A DNA stretch of 7,560 bases from Betaproteobacteria bacterium (GTDB taxonomy: Bacteria > Pseudomonadota > Gammaproteobacteria > Burkholderiales > Burkholderiaceae_C), in contig RFWA01000111.1 in the NCBI GenBank assembly GCA_009922295.1, positions 1 to 7,560 of the forward strand, in the 5' to 3' direction. This document shows, piece by piece, positions 1 through 6,340 of the stretch (positions within the stretch are counted from its first letter, which is position 1; every line of letters starts with the position of its first letter). The notes beneath the pieces were generated by a model, which saw only the letters and a list, made by a program, of their open reading frames with translations, made no database searches and was not told the origin of the DNA. The position numbers were made by a program, and so were the translations under genes.

Positions 1-236
1 CCATCGTCCATGCCCGCTTGCAAAGCGCCTGCTGCGTCGCGATGCATCATGTGGCCAACGTCATGAAGCAAGACCGCAACGATCAGTGACTCACTGGCCC
101 CGGCAGTCTCTGCGAGCGTCGCGCACTGAAGCGCGTGCTCGATCTGGTTCACCGACTCGCCGTAAATCAGGGCGCCATGGACAGCGAAGAGTTGCTCGAT
201 CTCGGCACGAGGTGAGGTGGTATGTGTTGAGGTCAT
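1..236 (-). CDS. Phosphonate-degradation HD-domain oxygenase, PhnZ/TmpB-like (partial, 3' end beyond window)
   Basis: The visible 78 codons start at ATG 236 and run off the left edge. The protein reads YGESVNQIEHALQC (residues 25-38), then an alanine-rich helix, then LLHDVGHMMH (56-65). This is the start of an HD fold: His34 and the His58-Asp59 pair fit three of the metal ligands of PhnZ, as I remember its numbering, and the Y-G-E-x-V-x-Q-x-EHALQ segment is typical of the phosphonate-associated HD family. Characterised members are mixed-valent di-iron oxygenases. PhnZ splits 2-amino-1-hydroxyethylphosphonate into glycine and phosphate; TmpB does the same with the trimethylammonio analogue. 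Each needs a hydroxylase partner (PhnY or TmpA), which is not in this window and may lie beyond the left edge. The gene follows the ATPase by 35 bases on the same strand, so it is probably the fifth operon gene. No clear Shine-Dalgarno precedes the ATG. Substrate is unknown; the second half of the active site is not visible. Confidence 0.82.
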   Translation of the reverse strand, partial: MTSTHTTSPRAEIEQLFAVHGALIYGESVNQIEHALQCATLAETAGASESLIVAVLLHDVGHMMHRDAAGALQAGMDD

Positions 237-271
237 TTTAAATAAGTAGTAATAGGATTGGAAGAGCGGGC

Positions 272-1903
272 TTATGCAGTAAATGCATGTGCTTCGGTGG
301 CGGCGCCAACCAGCGCCGCGGTGTAGGCGTTGCGAGGACGGGCGAACACGTCAACCGTCGCTCCAGACTCAAGCACTTGACCATCTTTAAGGACTACCAC
401 GCGTGGCGCCATCTTCCAGATCACTGACAGGTCATGGGTAATCATCAGCATCGCGGTGGCCCGACGTTGCTGCATGGTTTGCAATTGCGCCAGCACCTGC
501 GACTGGATTGACGCATCCAGCGCAGATGTGATTTCGTCGCAGACCAGCAGGTCTGGCTCGGCAGCAAAGGCCCGCGCAATGGCCACCCGTTGTTGTTGGC
601 CACCCGACAGGCTGCGCGGGTAGCGGTCCATGTACTCCGACTCCATGCCCAGTTCCTGCAGCAGCGCGATCGCCCGCACCCGCGCTGCGGTCGGTGTCAT
701 GCCATGAAAAACCTGTAGCGGTCTGATGACCGCGTCACCCACGGTCTTTCGTGGGTTAAGCGACGACAACGGGTCCTGAAAGATCATTTGGATTCGTCGC
801 AGCAGACCGGCCGGCCGCTGTGCCAGGGCCGCTGGCATCGGCTCTCCCTCCCAGCGCAGGTGGCGTCCGGTGTCGGGCAGTACCCCTGCTACCACCATGC
901 CCAGAGTGCTCTTGCCCGAGCCTGACTCGCCAATCACGCCAAGAACCTCACCGCGAGTCAACTCTAGGCAAACGTCGCGCAGCGCCGTAGACCGGGGTTG
1001 TCGCCGGAAAAGCCAACCACCGCTGGGGTAACTGAAGTGCAGGTGATTCAATTGAAGCAGGTCCGATCCAACGGGCAGCACGGCAGGCGCCTGAACCGGG
1101 TCAATTCGCAATGTGGCGGCCATCAGCAATTGTGCATAGGCCGTCTTGGGTGCTCTGAATACCTCACGGACCGTGCCGTGCTCCTCGATGCGGCCGTCCT
1201 TCATCACCAAAACACGGTCGCAAACCCGAGCGACAACGTTCAGGTCGTGGGTGACCAACACCAACGCCGCCTTGCTGTCCCGTCTCACGTTTCGCACAAG
1301 CTCCAGCACCTGCGATTCAGTTGCTTTGTCTAGTGCGGTGGTCGGTTCGTCGAGAACCAGGAGTGAGGGCTGGCAAGCCAGTGCGGCCGCAATCACCACA
1401 CGTTGGCGCTGACCGCCGGAGAGTTGGTGCGGAAAACGCGATGCGATAGCGGGAGGGTCCTGGAGACCGGTTCGCGCCAATAATTCAAGCATCTGAACTC
1501 GCGCAGCGGCTCGATCCAGTCGCGCGCGGGTCTGAAGAACCTCCATGATCTGCGCCCCGACACGCTGGTGGAAAGTCAGTGACGAGAGTGGGTTCTGAGG
1601 GACCATGGCTACGGCGCGACCTCGCAGCGCCTGCAGCGCTTGTGGCGTTGCGGTCGTGAGCTCTTCCCCCTGGAACCGCAAACTACCGCCCATGAACATG
1701 CCGCCGGCGCGCCGGTATCCCAGTAAGGCACGGGCCAGCGTGGACTTGCCGGACCCGGACTCGCCGACAAATCCGACAGACTCACCCAGCGAGATGTGAA
1801 AGGACGCGTCGCTGACAACCTGGCGCAGCGACCCGTCCACCGCCTGGTAGCCCATACCAAGCCGGTCGGCCACGACAAGCGGATCAGTGACCGGCGACAC
1901 CAC
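272..1903 (-). CDS. Fused oligopeptide-type ABC transporter ATP-binding protein (DppD-DppF double NBD)
   Basis: A cytoplasmic ATPase of about 543 residues carrying two complete nucleotide-binding domains that power the two permeases encoded just upstream. Counting from GTG 1903, domain 1 has Walker A GESGSGKST (47-55), signature LSGGQ (161-165), Walker B ending LDEP (about 184-187) and the H-loop His (219). Domain 2 has Walker A GESGSGKST (325-333), signature LSGGQ (432-436), Walker B ending CDE (about 455-457) and H-loop His (490). The Q-loops VPQNPLSSL and IFQDPLSSLNP are of Opp/Dpp type. Each half is usually a separate gene (DppD, DppF); fused forms are common in some proteobacteria. The Cys-rich C-terminal tail of many DppD/DppF proteins is not seen. 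Reading the frame further upstream gives a TTG at 1933, but GTG 1903 has GGAG seven bases before it and overlaps the permease end by only 20 bases, so I prefer it. Confidence 0.93.
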   Translation of the reverse strand: MVSPVTDPLVVADRLGMGYQAVDGSLRQVVSDASFHISLGESVGFVGESGSGKSTLARALLGYRRAGGMFMGGSLRFQGEELTTATPQALQALRGRAVAMVPQNPLSSLTFHQRVGAQIMEVLQTRARLDRAAARVQMLELLARTGLQDPPAIASRFPHQLSGGQRQRVVIAAALACQPSLLVLDEPTTALDKATESQVLELVRNVRRDSKAALVLVTHDLNVVARVCDRVLVMKDGRIEEHGTVREVFRAPKTAYAQLLMAATLRIDPVQAPAVLPVGSDLLQLNHLHFSYPSGGWLFRRQPRSTALRDVCLELTRGEVLGVIGESGSGKSTLGMVVAGVLPDTGRHLRWEGEPMPAALAQRPAGLLRRIQMIFQDPLSSLNPRKTVGDAVIRPLQVFHGMTPTAARVRAIALLQELGMESEYMDRYPRSLSGGQQQRVAIARAFAAEPDLLVCDEITSALDASIQSQVLAQLQTMQQRRATAMLMITHDLSVIWKMAPRVVVLKDGQVLESGATVDVFARPRNAYTAALVGAATEAHAFTA

Positions 1904-2726
1904 GGGCGTGCTCCATGCCGAAGGCGTCGACAACGCCCTCGGTTGCGAAATTGATGCCTACCACGAGGCTGGTGATGCATCCAGCGGGCACCAGAATGAG
2001 CCAGGGTTGGGACCGTATCGACTGCAGTCCGTCGTGAACCATCAAACCCCAGTCGGGTGTGGGCGGCGACAGACCCAAGCCAAGAAAGGACAGGGTAGAG
2101 ACCAGCAGCAGCGCGCTGGAGGTGCGCAACGCAAATTCAACCCCCAGCAGGTCCAGAATATTGGGCAACATCTCGCGCACGATGATCCGGCTGGCTGATT
2201 CGCCCCGCAGCTTGGCGGCAATGATGAAACCTTGTGACATCAGCACCAGGCCCTGTGCCCTGGCAGTGCGGATCACCCCCATCATCTTGATCAGCATGAT
2301 GACCATCACAAGCACCACCACCGACTGCCCAAATCCGGTCACGAAAAGGGACACAAAAAGGATAGAGGGTATGGCAATCTTCATCTCAACGACACGTGAA
2401 ATCACCTCGTCCCACAGGCCGCCACGGTAGGCCGCAAACAGACCAAGCAGGCCGCCTCCAAGCGCAGCAAGGGCACCGGAAACAAGGGCCACCAGGAGGC
2501 AAGAACGGCCTCCCATCAACACCCTTGAAAGGAAATCCCGTCCGATTTCGTCGGTGCCAAGAAGGTAGGTGGTGTCGGGTGGCGCAAAAGGCAAGTCCTT
2601 CAGCTGGTAAGGGTCGCAAGGGATCAACCATGGCGCAGCCAGCGCAACCACCAGGTGGAGCCCGACGAGCGCCATCCCGACGCCAGACAGCGGATTGCGG
2701 AGCAGGTGGCGAAAAAACGTACTCAT
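1884..2726 (-). CDS. Opp/Dpp-type ABC transporter permease, DppC-like
   Basis: Inner-membrane permease subunit, 280 residues, the normal length for DppC/OppC. It has an N-terminal membrane helix (about 15-36), the family motif LGTDEIGRDFLSRVLMGGR (56-74), a run of further hydrophobic helices, the cytoplasmic EAA loop (about 167-190, with G175 and LPN at 187-189) that docks to the ATPase, and LSFLGLGLSPPTPDWG (212-227). It should pair with the DppB-like subunit encoded just before it to form the translocation pore. The ATG at 2726 forms an ATGA overlap (2723-2726) with the stop of that gene. The frame stays open for about 90 codons upstream, but that part is arginine- and glycine-rich shadow of the neighbouring gene and lacks membrane character, so the short start is right. 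Substrate class cannot be told from permeases. Confidence 0.93.
   Translation of the reverse strand: MSTFFRHLLRNPLSGVGMALVGLHLVVALAAPWLIPCDPYQLKDLPFAPPDTTYLLGTDEIGRDFLSRVLMGGRSCLLVALVSGALAALGGGLLGLFAAYRGGLWDEVISRVVEMKIAIPSILFVSLFVTGFGQSVVVLVMVIMLIKMMGVIRTARAQGLVLMSQGFIIAAKLRGESASRIIVREMLPNILDLLGVEFALRTSSALLLVSTLSFLGLGLSPPTPDWGLMVHDGLQSIRSQPWLILVPAGCITSLVVGINFATEGVVDAFGMEHARGVAGH
1911..1914 (-). promoter_or_regulatory. Ribosome binding site deciding the GTG start of the fused ATPase
   Basis: On the minus strand GGAG lies seven bases before GTG 1903 (ten before the adjacent GTG 1900). The competing TTG at 1933 has only GAGGG two bases away, which is too close. The site lies inside the end of the upstream permease gene, so translation of the two genes is probably coupled. 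Confidence 0.55.
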
Positions 2727-3679
2727 GATTGTCTCGTGCGCGGATCCAGCGCAAGGATGGCTATGTCGGCCAAGAAGTTCATAGTCACCACAATGGCAGC
2801 CGAGGTGATGGCGATCGCCTGGATCACATGAACCTCGCGCTTGGAGATGGCGCGTACCAGTTCCTGGCCGACGCCTGGGTATGAAAATACCAGTTCTACG
2901 ACGACGATGCCTGACACCAGGGCTGCCGCATAAAGCGCCATAGCGCTCAGTGTCGGGATCGCCGCTGCTGGCAATGCATGTCGCCAGACGATACGCCATT
3001 CGGGTATGCCTGTTAGTCGTAATCGTTCTACAAAGTCACTTGACAGCGCGTCGACCATGCCCACGCGCAGCAGCCGGGTCAGGTAAGCGATAGAGCCGAT
3101 CAACAAGGTCAACACCACCAGTGGCGACGCCTGGAGCAGGTTGATGGCCGAGCCGCGTGTGTCGGATGTGATGGTGGCCGGGAACCAAGCCCATGACACC
3201 GCCAACCACATCACCAGAAAGGTGCCGGTCACAAATTCGGGAACCGAATAGCCAATCAGGCTTAAGGTGGAGACCCATGTGTCAGTGGATCGCCGATGCG
3301 CATAAGCGGCGCTTACCCCAAGTAACACCGCCAGTGGCAATGCAAACAACAGTGTGGTTGCCGCGAGCAACAATGAATTGCGCATCGGATAAGCGATGAT
3401 TTGGCTGACGGCCACCTTAGAAATCAAGGTTCTGCCGAGATCGAAATGAGCCAGTCCCCACAAGAACTCCCCGAGCCGGATGGCCACCGGCCGATCCAGC
3501 CCGAGTTCGGTCTTCATCGCTGCAAGCCTTTGCGGCGGCATCGCGGACATCTCGTCTGCCGACAAGGTCACGTCCAGAGCATCGCCTGGCAAGACCTCGG
3601 TGGCCAGAAATACGAAGGTCGCTAGCATGACCAGGGTCAGCAGCGACAACGTAACCCGACGAATAAGTGCTTTCAGCAT
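2723..3679 (-). CDS. Opp/Dpp-type ABC transporter permease, DppB-like
   Basis: Inner-membrane permease of 318 residues beginning MLKALIRRV, as DppB/OppB proteins usually do. Visible features are the first membrane helix (about 9-27), the periplasmic segment with LPGDA (30-34) and the family-typical LGLDRP (59-64), several hydrophobic helices from about 101 onward, the EAA loop DFVERLRLTGIPEWRIVWRH (215-234), VFSYPGVGQELV (264-275), and the closing LDPR (311-314). It forms the pore with the DppC-like subunit. A TTG at 3709 would add ten residues, but those codons lie inside the stem-loop 3685-3711 and have no family likeness. ATG 3679 has no strong Shine-Dalgarno; the stem-loop ends five bases before it, which may reduce its translation relative to the binding protein. 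Confidence 0.92.
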   Translation of the reverse strand: MLKALIRRVTLSLLTLVMLATFVFLATEVLPGDALDVTLSADEMSAMPPQRLAAMKTELGLDRPVAIRLGEFLWGLAHFDLGRTLISKVAVSQIIAYPMRNSLLLAATTLLFALPLAVLLGVSAAYAHRRSTDTWVSTLSLIGYSVPEFVTGTFLVMWLAVSWAWFPATITSDTRGSAINLLQASPLVVLTLLIGSIAYLTRLLRVGMVDALSSDFVERLRLTGIPEWRIVWRHALPAAAIPTLSAMALYAAALVSGIVVVELVFSYPGVGQELVRAISKREVHVIQAIAITSAAIVVTMNFLADIAILALDPRTRQS

Positions 3680-3684
3680 CTTGG

Positions 3685-3711
3685 ACTTGGCATGCTCGAA
3701 GCATGCCAAGT
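3685..3711 (-). promoter_or_regulatory. Intercistronic stem-loop between binding-protein and permease genes
   Basis: A perfect 12-base-pair inverted repeat, arms 3685-3696 and 3700-3711, with a 3-base loop. It begins 17 bases after the binding-protein stop and ends five bases before the permease ATG. No run of T follows on the minus strand, so it is not a normal intrinsic terminator. In many ABC importer operons a hairpin at this place protects the abundant binding-protein mRNA and lowers expression of the membrane genes; that role here is inferred. It also occupies the region where the permease ribosome binding site would be expected. Confidence 0.7.
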
Positions 3712-3728
3712 TGTTTCGTGCGTACCCC

Positions 3729-5294
3729 TCAAGCTTTCCACACTTTGTCGAATTGAACGGACCAGATTTGAGGGTGGAAGGTCAGATTGCGTATGTTTTT
3801 CTTGCGAATCATGAAGTTGTCGCCGCCGGCCGGCAATACAGCTGGCACTTCCTCGTGCAGGATGGCCTGCATCTGCGTGTACAAAGCCTTGCGCTTGTCC
3901 GCCTCACGCGTCACCATCGCCTGTGCATACAAAGCCATGTAGCGATCATGTTCCGGGCCTGACCAATGACCGCTTTCCACGTAGTCGTGGCGCATCCGGT
4001 ACAGTGATATTCCGGCGTTTCTGGAGCCCACTGCTGTCATCGCAAATTTGTGGTACTTGCCTTTGGCAATGTCGTTCTCGCCCATCCTGAACTGGATATA
4101 ACCATCATTAGGCCGCTCTTCGATCGCCATCGTGAAGCCGGCCTCCTTGACGGATTGCTGCAGCACCTGGAAGTAGCGTGGTACTTCTGGGAGTTGCGGG
4201 CTGTAGTACAGGGTGGGCAGGGTAATGCCGTTGGGGTATCCTGCCTCAGTCAGCAGGCGCTTGGCCTTGGCCAAGTCTCGCCCCCCGGGACGCGGTACAA
4301 AGTTTGGGTCTGTGACAACCAGATGGCTGTCGTTCCCCACCCAGCCGTACTTGCCTCCGTAAGCGATCCGCACAATCGCTTCGCGGTCGATAGCCGCCGC
4401 GAAGGCCTGCCGGATACGCTTGTCGAGGAATGGAGACCCAGGGTGCTTGGGCAACTGGACAACAAAACTGTAACCGCCCTTGGCAGATTCAATGTCGTAA
4501 GCCGAGTCGGACTGGAACTGCGCTAATGCCCGCGGATCGATGCTCATGACGGCATCGAACTGACCCGCACGTAAACCGTTGAGAGCGGCTTCCTGTTGAC
4601 CTTCCCGGTTGTACAACTCAACCCGGTCCAGGTAGGGAAAGCCCTTGCGCCAATAGCCCTCATGACGCTCCATGATGAGAGAACGATTGGGATCGGTTGA
4701 GACGATCTTGAACGGCCCGCTACCGATGCCACTGAATCCGATAGTCTCAAGCGGACCTGCCGGCATGATCACGCTGTTGTACTCGGCCAAAATGTAAGGG
4801 AACTCGGCATTGCCGCTGTCGAGGGTGAAGCGGGTGACGTATTTGCCAAGGGTTTCCAGCTTCACGATCTGACGCGCGAAGGGCGCGTTAAGGCGGTGGT
4901 ACTCGAACGATGAAGCCACGTCCTTGGAGGTCATCTCTGCGCCGTTGTGGAACATCACCCCCTCTCGCAGCGTGACGTCCCACACATTGAGCTTGCTGTC
5001 TGTGGGCTCAACCTTGCTTGCCAACTCAAGTTCCCACCCAAGCCTCTCGTTAACCCAAGTCAGGCAGTTCCACTGCAGCCGCGTGTTGGAGTCGACCACG
5101 TAGTATGGGTGCCGGGCATTGCTGGCATCGGCAGCGCGGCGGTTGGCCGACAACTGGGCATAAATCAGGGTACCGCCGCGCTTAGGTGTTTCCTGGGCGA
5201 ATGCTTCGCTCAACAAACTGGAATCAAGCGACGCAATTAGCAGGCCGGCACCGGCACCACTGCGCAAAATATCTCGGCGAAGAATCTTTGACAT
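3729..5294 (-). CDS. Family-5 extracellular solute-binding protein of an Opp/Dpp-type importer
   Basis: Periplasmic binding protein of 521 residues, normal length for SBP_bac_5, which hands substrate to the importer encoded downstream. Residues 1-33 are a signal peptide with twin arginines (LRRDILR, 5-11), a hydrophobic stretch (about 12-29) and a likely cleavage after AFA (31-33); the RR makes Tat export possible. The mature part shows family signatures: FHNGAEMTSKDVASSFE (115-131), GSGPFKI (191-197), EGYWRKGFPYLDRVE (212-226) and DKRIRQAFAAAIDREAIV (291-308). There is no lipobox cysteine. Start ATG 5294 has GGAG six bases upstream. Proteins of this family bind peptides, nickel chelates, opines, glutathione and other compounds, so ligand cannot be read from motifs; the linked PhnZ-like gene suggests a phosphonate-containing compound, as inference only. 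Confidence 0.94.
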   Translation of the reverse strand: MSKILRRDILRSGAGAGLLIASLDSSLLSEAFAQETPKRGGTLIYAQLSANRRAADASNARHPYYVVDSNTRLQWNCLTWVNERLGWELELASKVEPTDSKLNVWDVTLREGVMFHNGAEMTSKDVASSFEYHRLNAPFARQIVKLETLGKYVTRFTLDSGNAEFPYILAEYNSVIMPAGPLETIGFSGIGSGPFKIVSTDPNRSLIMERHEGYWRKGFPYLDRVELYNREGQQEAALNGLRAGQFDAVMSIDPRALAQFQSDSAYDIESAKGGYSFVVQLPKHPGSPFLDKRIRQAFAAAIDREAIVRIAYGGKYGWVGNDSHLVVTDPNFVPRPGGRDLAKAKRLLTEAGYPNGITLPTLYYSPQLPEVPRYFQVLQQSVKEAGFTMAIEERPNDGYIQFRMGENDIAKGKYHKFAMTAVGSRNAGISLYRMRHDYVESGHWSGPEHDRYMALYAQAMVTREADKRKALYTQMQAILHEEVPAVLPAGGDNFMIRKKNIRNLTFHPQIWSVQFDKVWKA

Positions 5295-5319
5295 GGGTTA
5301 CTCCATAAAAAAATATAAT
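5288..5319 (+). promoter_or_regulatory. Candidate sigma-70 promoter for lysR
   Basis: A perfect -10 TATAAT (5314-5319) lies downstream of a perfect TTGACA (5288-5293), but with a 20-base spacer instead of about 17, so the TTGACA may not be the working -35. The TTGACA overlaps the first codons of the binding-protein gene on the other strand. The -10 shares bases 5314-5317 with the opposing -10. Initiation seven to eight bases downstream would fall on or next to ATG 5327. Confidence 0.42.
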
Positions 5320-5339
5320 CTGCTGTATGACCTCATCAA
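5312..5339 (-). promoter_or_regulatory. Candidate sigma-70 promoter for the importer operon
   Basis: Read on the minus strand, TTGATG (5334-5339) is followed after 16 bases by TATATT (5312-5317). These match the -35 and -10 consensus at four and five of six positions. The expected start point is near 5305, giving a short leader of about ten bases that includes GGAG before ATG 5294. Most of the promoter lies inside the first codons annotated for lysR. A second TTGACA on this strand (5359-5364) has no good -10 partner. Confidence 0.42.
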
Positions 5340-6283
5340 TTAATGTAATTTCAAAGCGTGTCAAAAATGTGACCGTGAAGACACTTGACATTGAAGCCTT
5401 ACGGCGCGACGTCGGCATCACACTCACCGCGTTGCGGGCGTTCGTTGCGGTTGTAGAAGAGAAGAGTTTTTCGCTCGCAGCGCAGCGCTTAGAGGTGACC
5501 CAACCCGGCATCTCCTTGCAATTGGCTTCGCTGGAGCGCGCTTGTGGATTCCTGGTTTGTCACCGAAAGCCGCAGGTTGCCCTGACAGAGCAAGGCCGCG
5601 CGTTATTCCTCAAGGCACGCCTGATCATCAGCCAGATGGGCGAGTTCGAAGCAAGCGTGCGCGACCTGCAGGACACCGCCGGCGGACGCATCCGAGTTGG
5701 CATGTCTGCGCCCTATGTCGCGATGCCCCTGGTTGCACGCTACAGGACGCAGTTTCCCCATGTGTTGCTGCACACGCAAATGGGCAATACGTCATCACTT
5801 TTGGAAGACGTGCAGCAATTGCGTATCGACGTCGGCGTGATGTCCTTACTGGAGCCGCTCTCGTCGTTGGCGTGCACCTTAATTGCGGCTCCGCGGTTGA
5901 TGCTCTGTGTGCGAGCGGATGATCCGATGGCCAAATTACAGCAGGTACGGGTGAGTGACCTGGTAGGGCGCGACATCATTCTGCGTGAAAAAGGCTCATT
6001 GACACGACAGGTGCTGGAAGCGGCGTTTGCGGCTGAAGGACTGCCGCTGCGCAGTAACTTTGAGTTGGCCTCGCGTGAAGCGATCAAAGAGGCAGTAGCC
6101 GCGGGACTTGGTGCCACTGCGCTCTTCGAAGGCGAGTTAGGCGGCGATCGTCGCCTGGTGATGGTTCCTTTTGTGGCACTGCCCCGCTCCTCGGGGGTTT
6201 ACGCAGTAGCGCTGCGGGAGTCCCTCGACTTGCCCCATGTTGGCGCCTTCATGGCCTGTGCCGTCCAAGGCCTCGTGTCATGA
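5327..6283 (+). CDS. LysR-family transcriptional regulator
   Basis: DNA-binding regulator of 318 residues from ATG 5327. The winged helix-turn-helix is ALRAFVAVVEEKSFSLAAQR (35-54), then LEVTQPGISLQLASLE (55-70), then the wing ending LTEQGRALF (86-94), followed by a linker helix. From GGRIRVGM (119-126) onward it has the periplasmic-binding-protein-like effector domain, including the late REAIKEAVAAGLGATALFE (250-268). It is divergent from the importer operon, so it most likely controls that operon and itself in response to the substrate or a product. The HTH begins about 30 residues later than in most LysR proteins, and the first 17 codons are AT-rich, so GTG 5369 or 5375 could be the true start; neither has a clear Shine-Dalgarno. 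The effector is unknown. Confidence 0.93.
   Translation: MTSSINVISKRVKNVTVKTLDIEALRRDVGITLTALRAFVAVVEEKSFSLAAQRLEVTQPGISLQLASLERACGFLVCHRKPQVALTEQGRALFLKARLIISQMGEFEASVRDLQDTAGGRIRVGMSAPYVAMPLVARYRTQFPHVLLHTQMGNTSSLLEDVQQLRIDVGVMSLLEPLSSLACTLIAAPRLMLCVRADDPMAKLQQVRVSDLVGRDIILREKGSLTRQVLEAAFAAEGLPLRSNFELASREAIKEAVAAGLGATALFEGELGGDRRLVMVPFVALPRSSGVYAVALRESLDLPHVGAFMACAVQGLVS
5334..5350. promoter_or_regulatory. Candidate LysR operator dyad
   Basis: AATTA-ATG-TAATT (5338-5350) is a perfect 5-bp inverted repeat with a 3-bp spacer. It overlaps CATCAATTAATG (5334-5345), an almost perfect palindrome. The dyads sit over the -35 of the importer promoter in the AT-rich patch, where a divergent LysR protein would be expected to bind. 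They do not fit the classical T-N11-A box, so this is weak. Confidence 0.25.
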
Positions 6284-6330
6284 ACGCGTCACATGGCTTG
6301 CCTAATCTAAAAATTCACCATCGGTTTTCA

Positions 6331-6335
6331 AAGGA
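6331..6335 (+). promoter_or_regulatory. Ribosome binding site of the PHP hydrolase gene
   Basis: AAGGA lies five bases before ATG 6341 and fixes the start. The 57-base gap after lysR holds no convincing promoter or terminator, so the two genes are probably cotranscribed. Confidence 0.6.
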
Positions 6336-6340
6336 TCCAA

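Noticed and set aside
1605..1799. Small plus-strand open frame within the ATPase gene
   Set aside because: It is antisense to the first Walker A region and its codons are explained by that gene.
2727..2999. N-terminal extension of the DppC-like permease
   Set aside because: The extra residues overlap the previous permease gene in another frame and look like shadow sequence; the ATGA-coupled start at 2726 fits the family.
3680..3709. TTG start for the DppB-like permease
   Set aside because: It would put ten codons in a perfect hairpin, and the extra residues are not like the family; ATG 3679 gives the usual MLxxLxRR beginning.
3685..3711. Intrinsic terminator after the binding-protein gene
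   Set aside because: No T-run follows on either strand, and the downstream genes clearly belong to the same transport system.
3480..3962. Plus-strand open frame of 160 codons across the binding-protein/permease junction
   Set aside because: It is antisense to two well-recognised genes, has no family motif and spans the stem-loop; it is a shadow of GC-rich coding sequence.
4050..4526. Plus-strand open frame of 158 codons inside the binding-protein gene
   Set aside because: It lies wholly antisense to clear SBP_bac_5 sequence and its translation shows no recognisable domain.
6284..6340. Independent promoter for the PHP gene
   Set aside because: TTGCCT at 6298-6303 has no matching -10 at a suitable distance; TAATCT at 6303-6308 has no -35.
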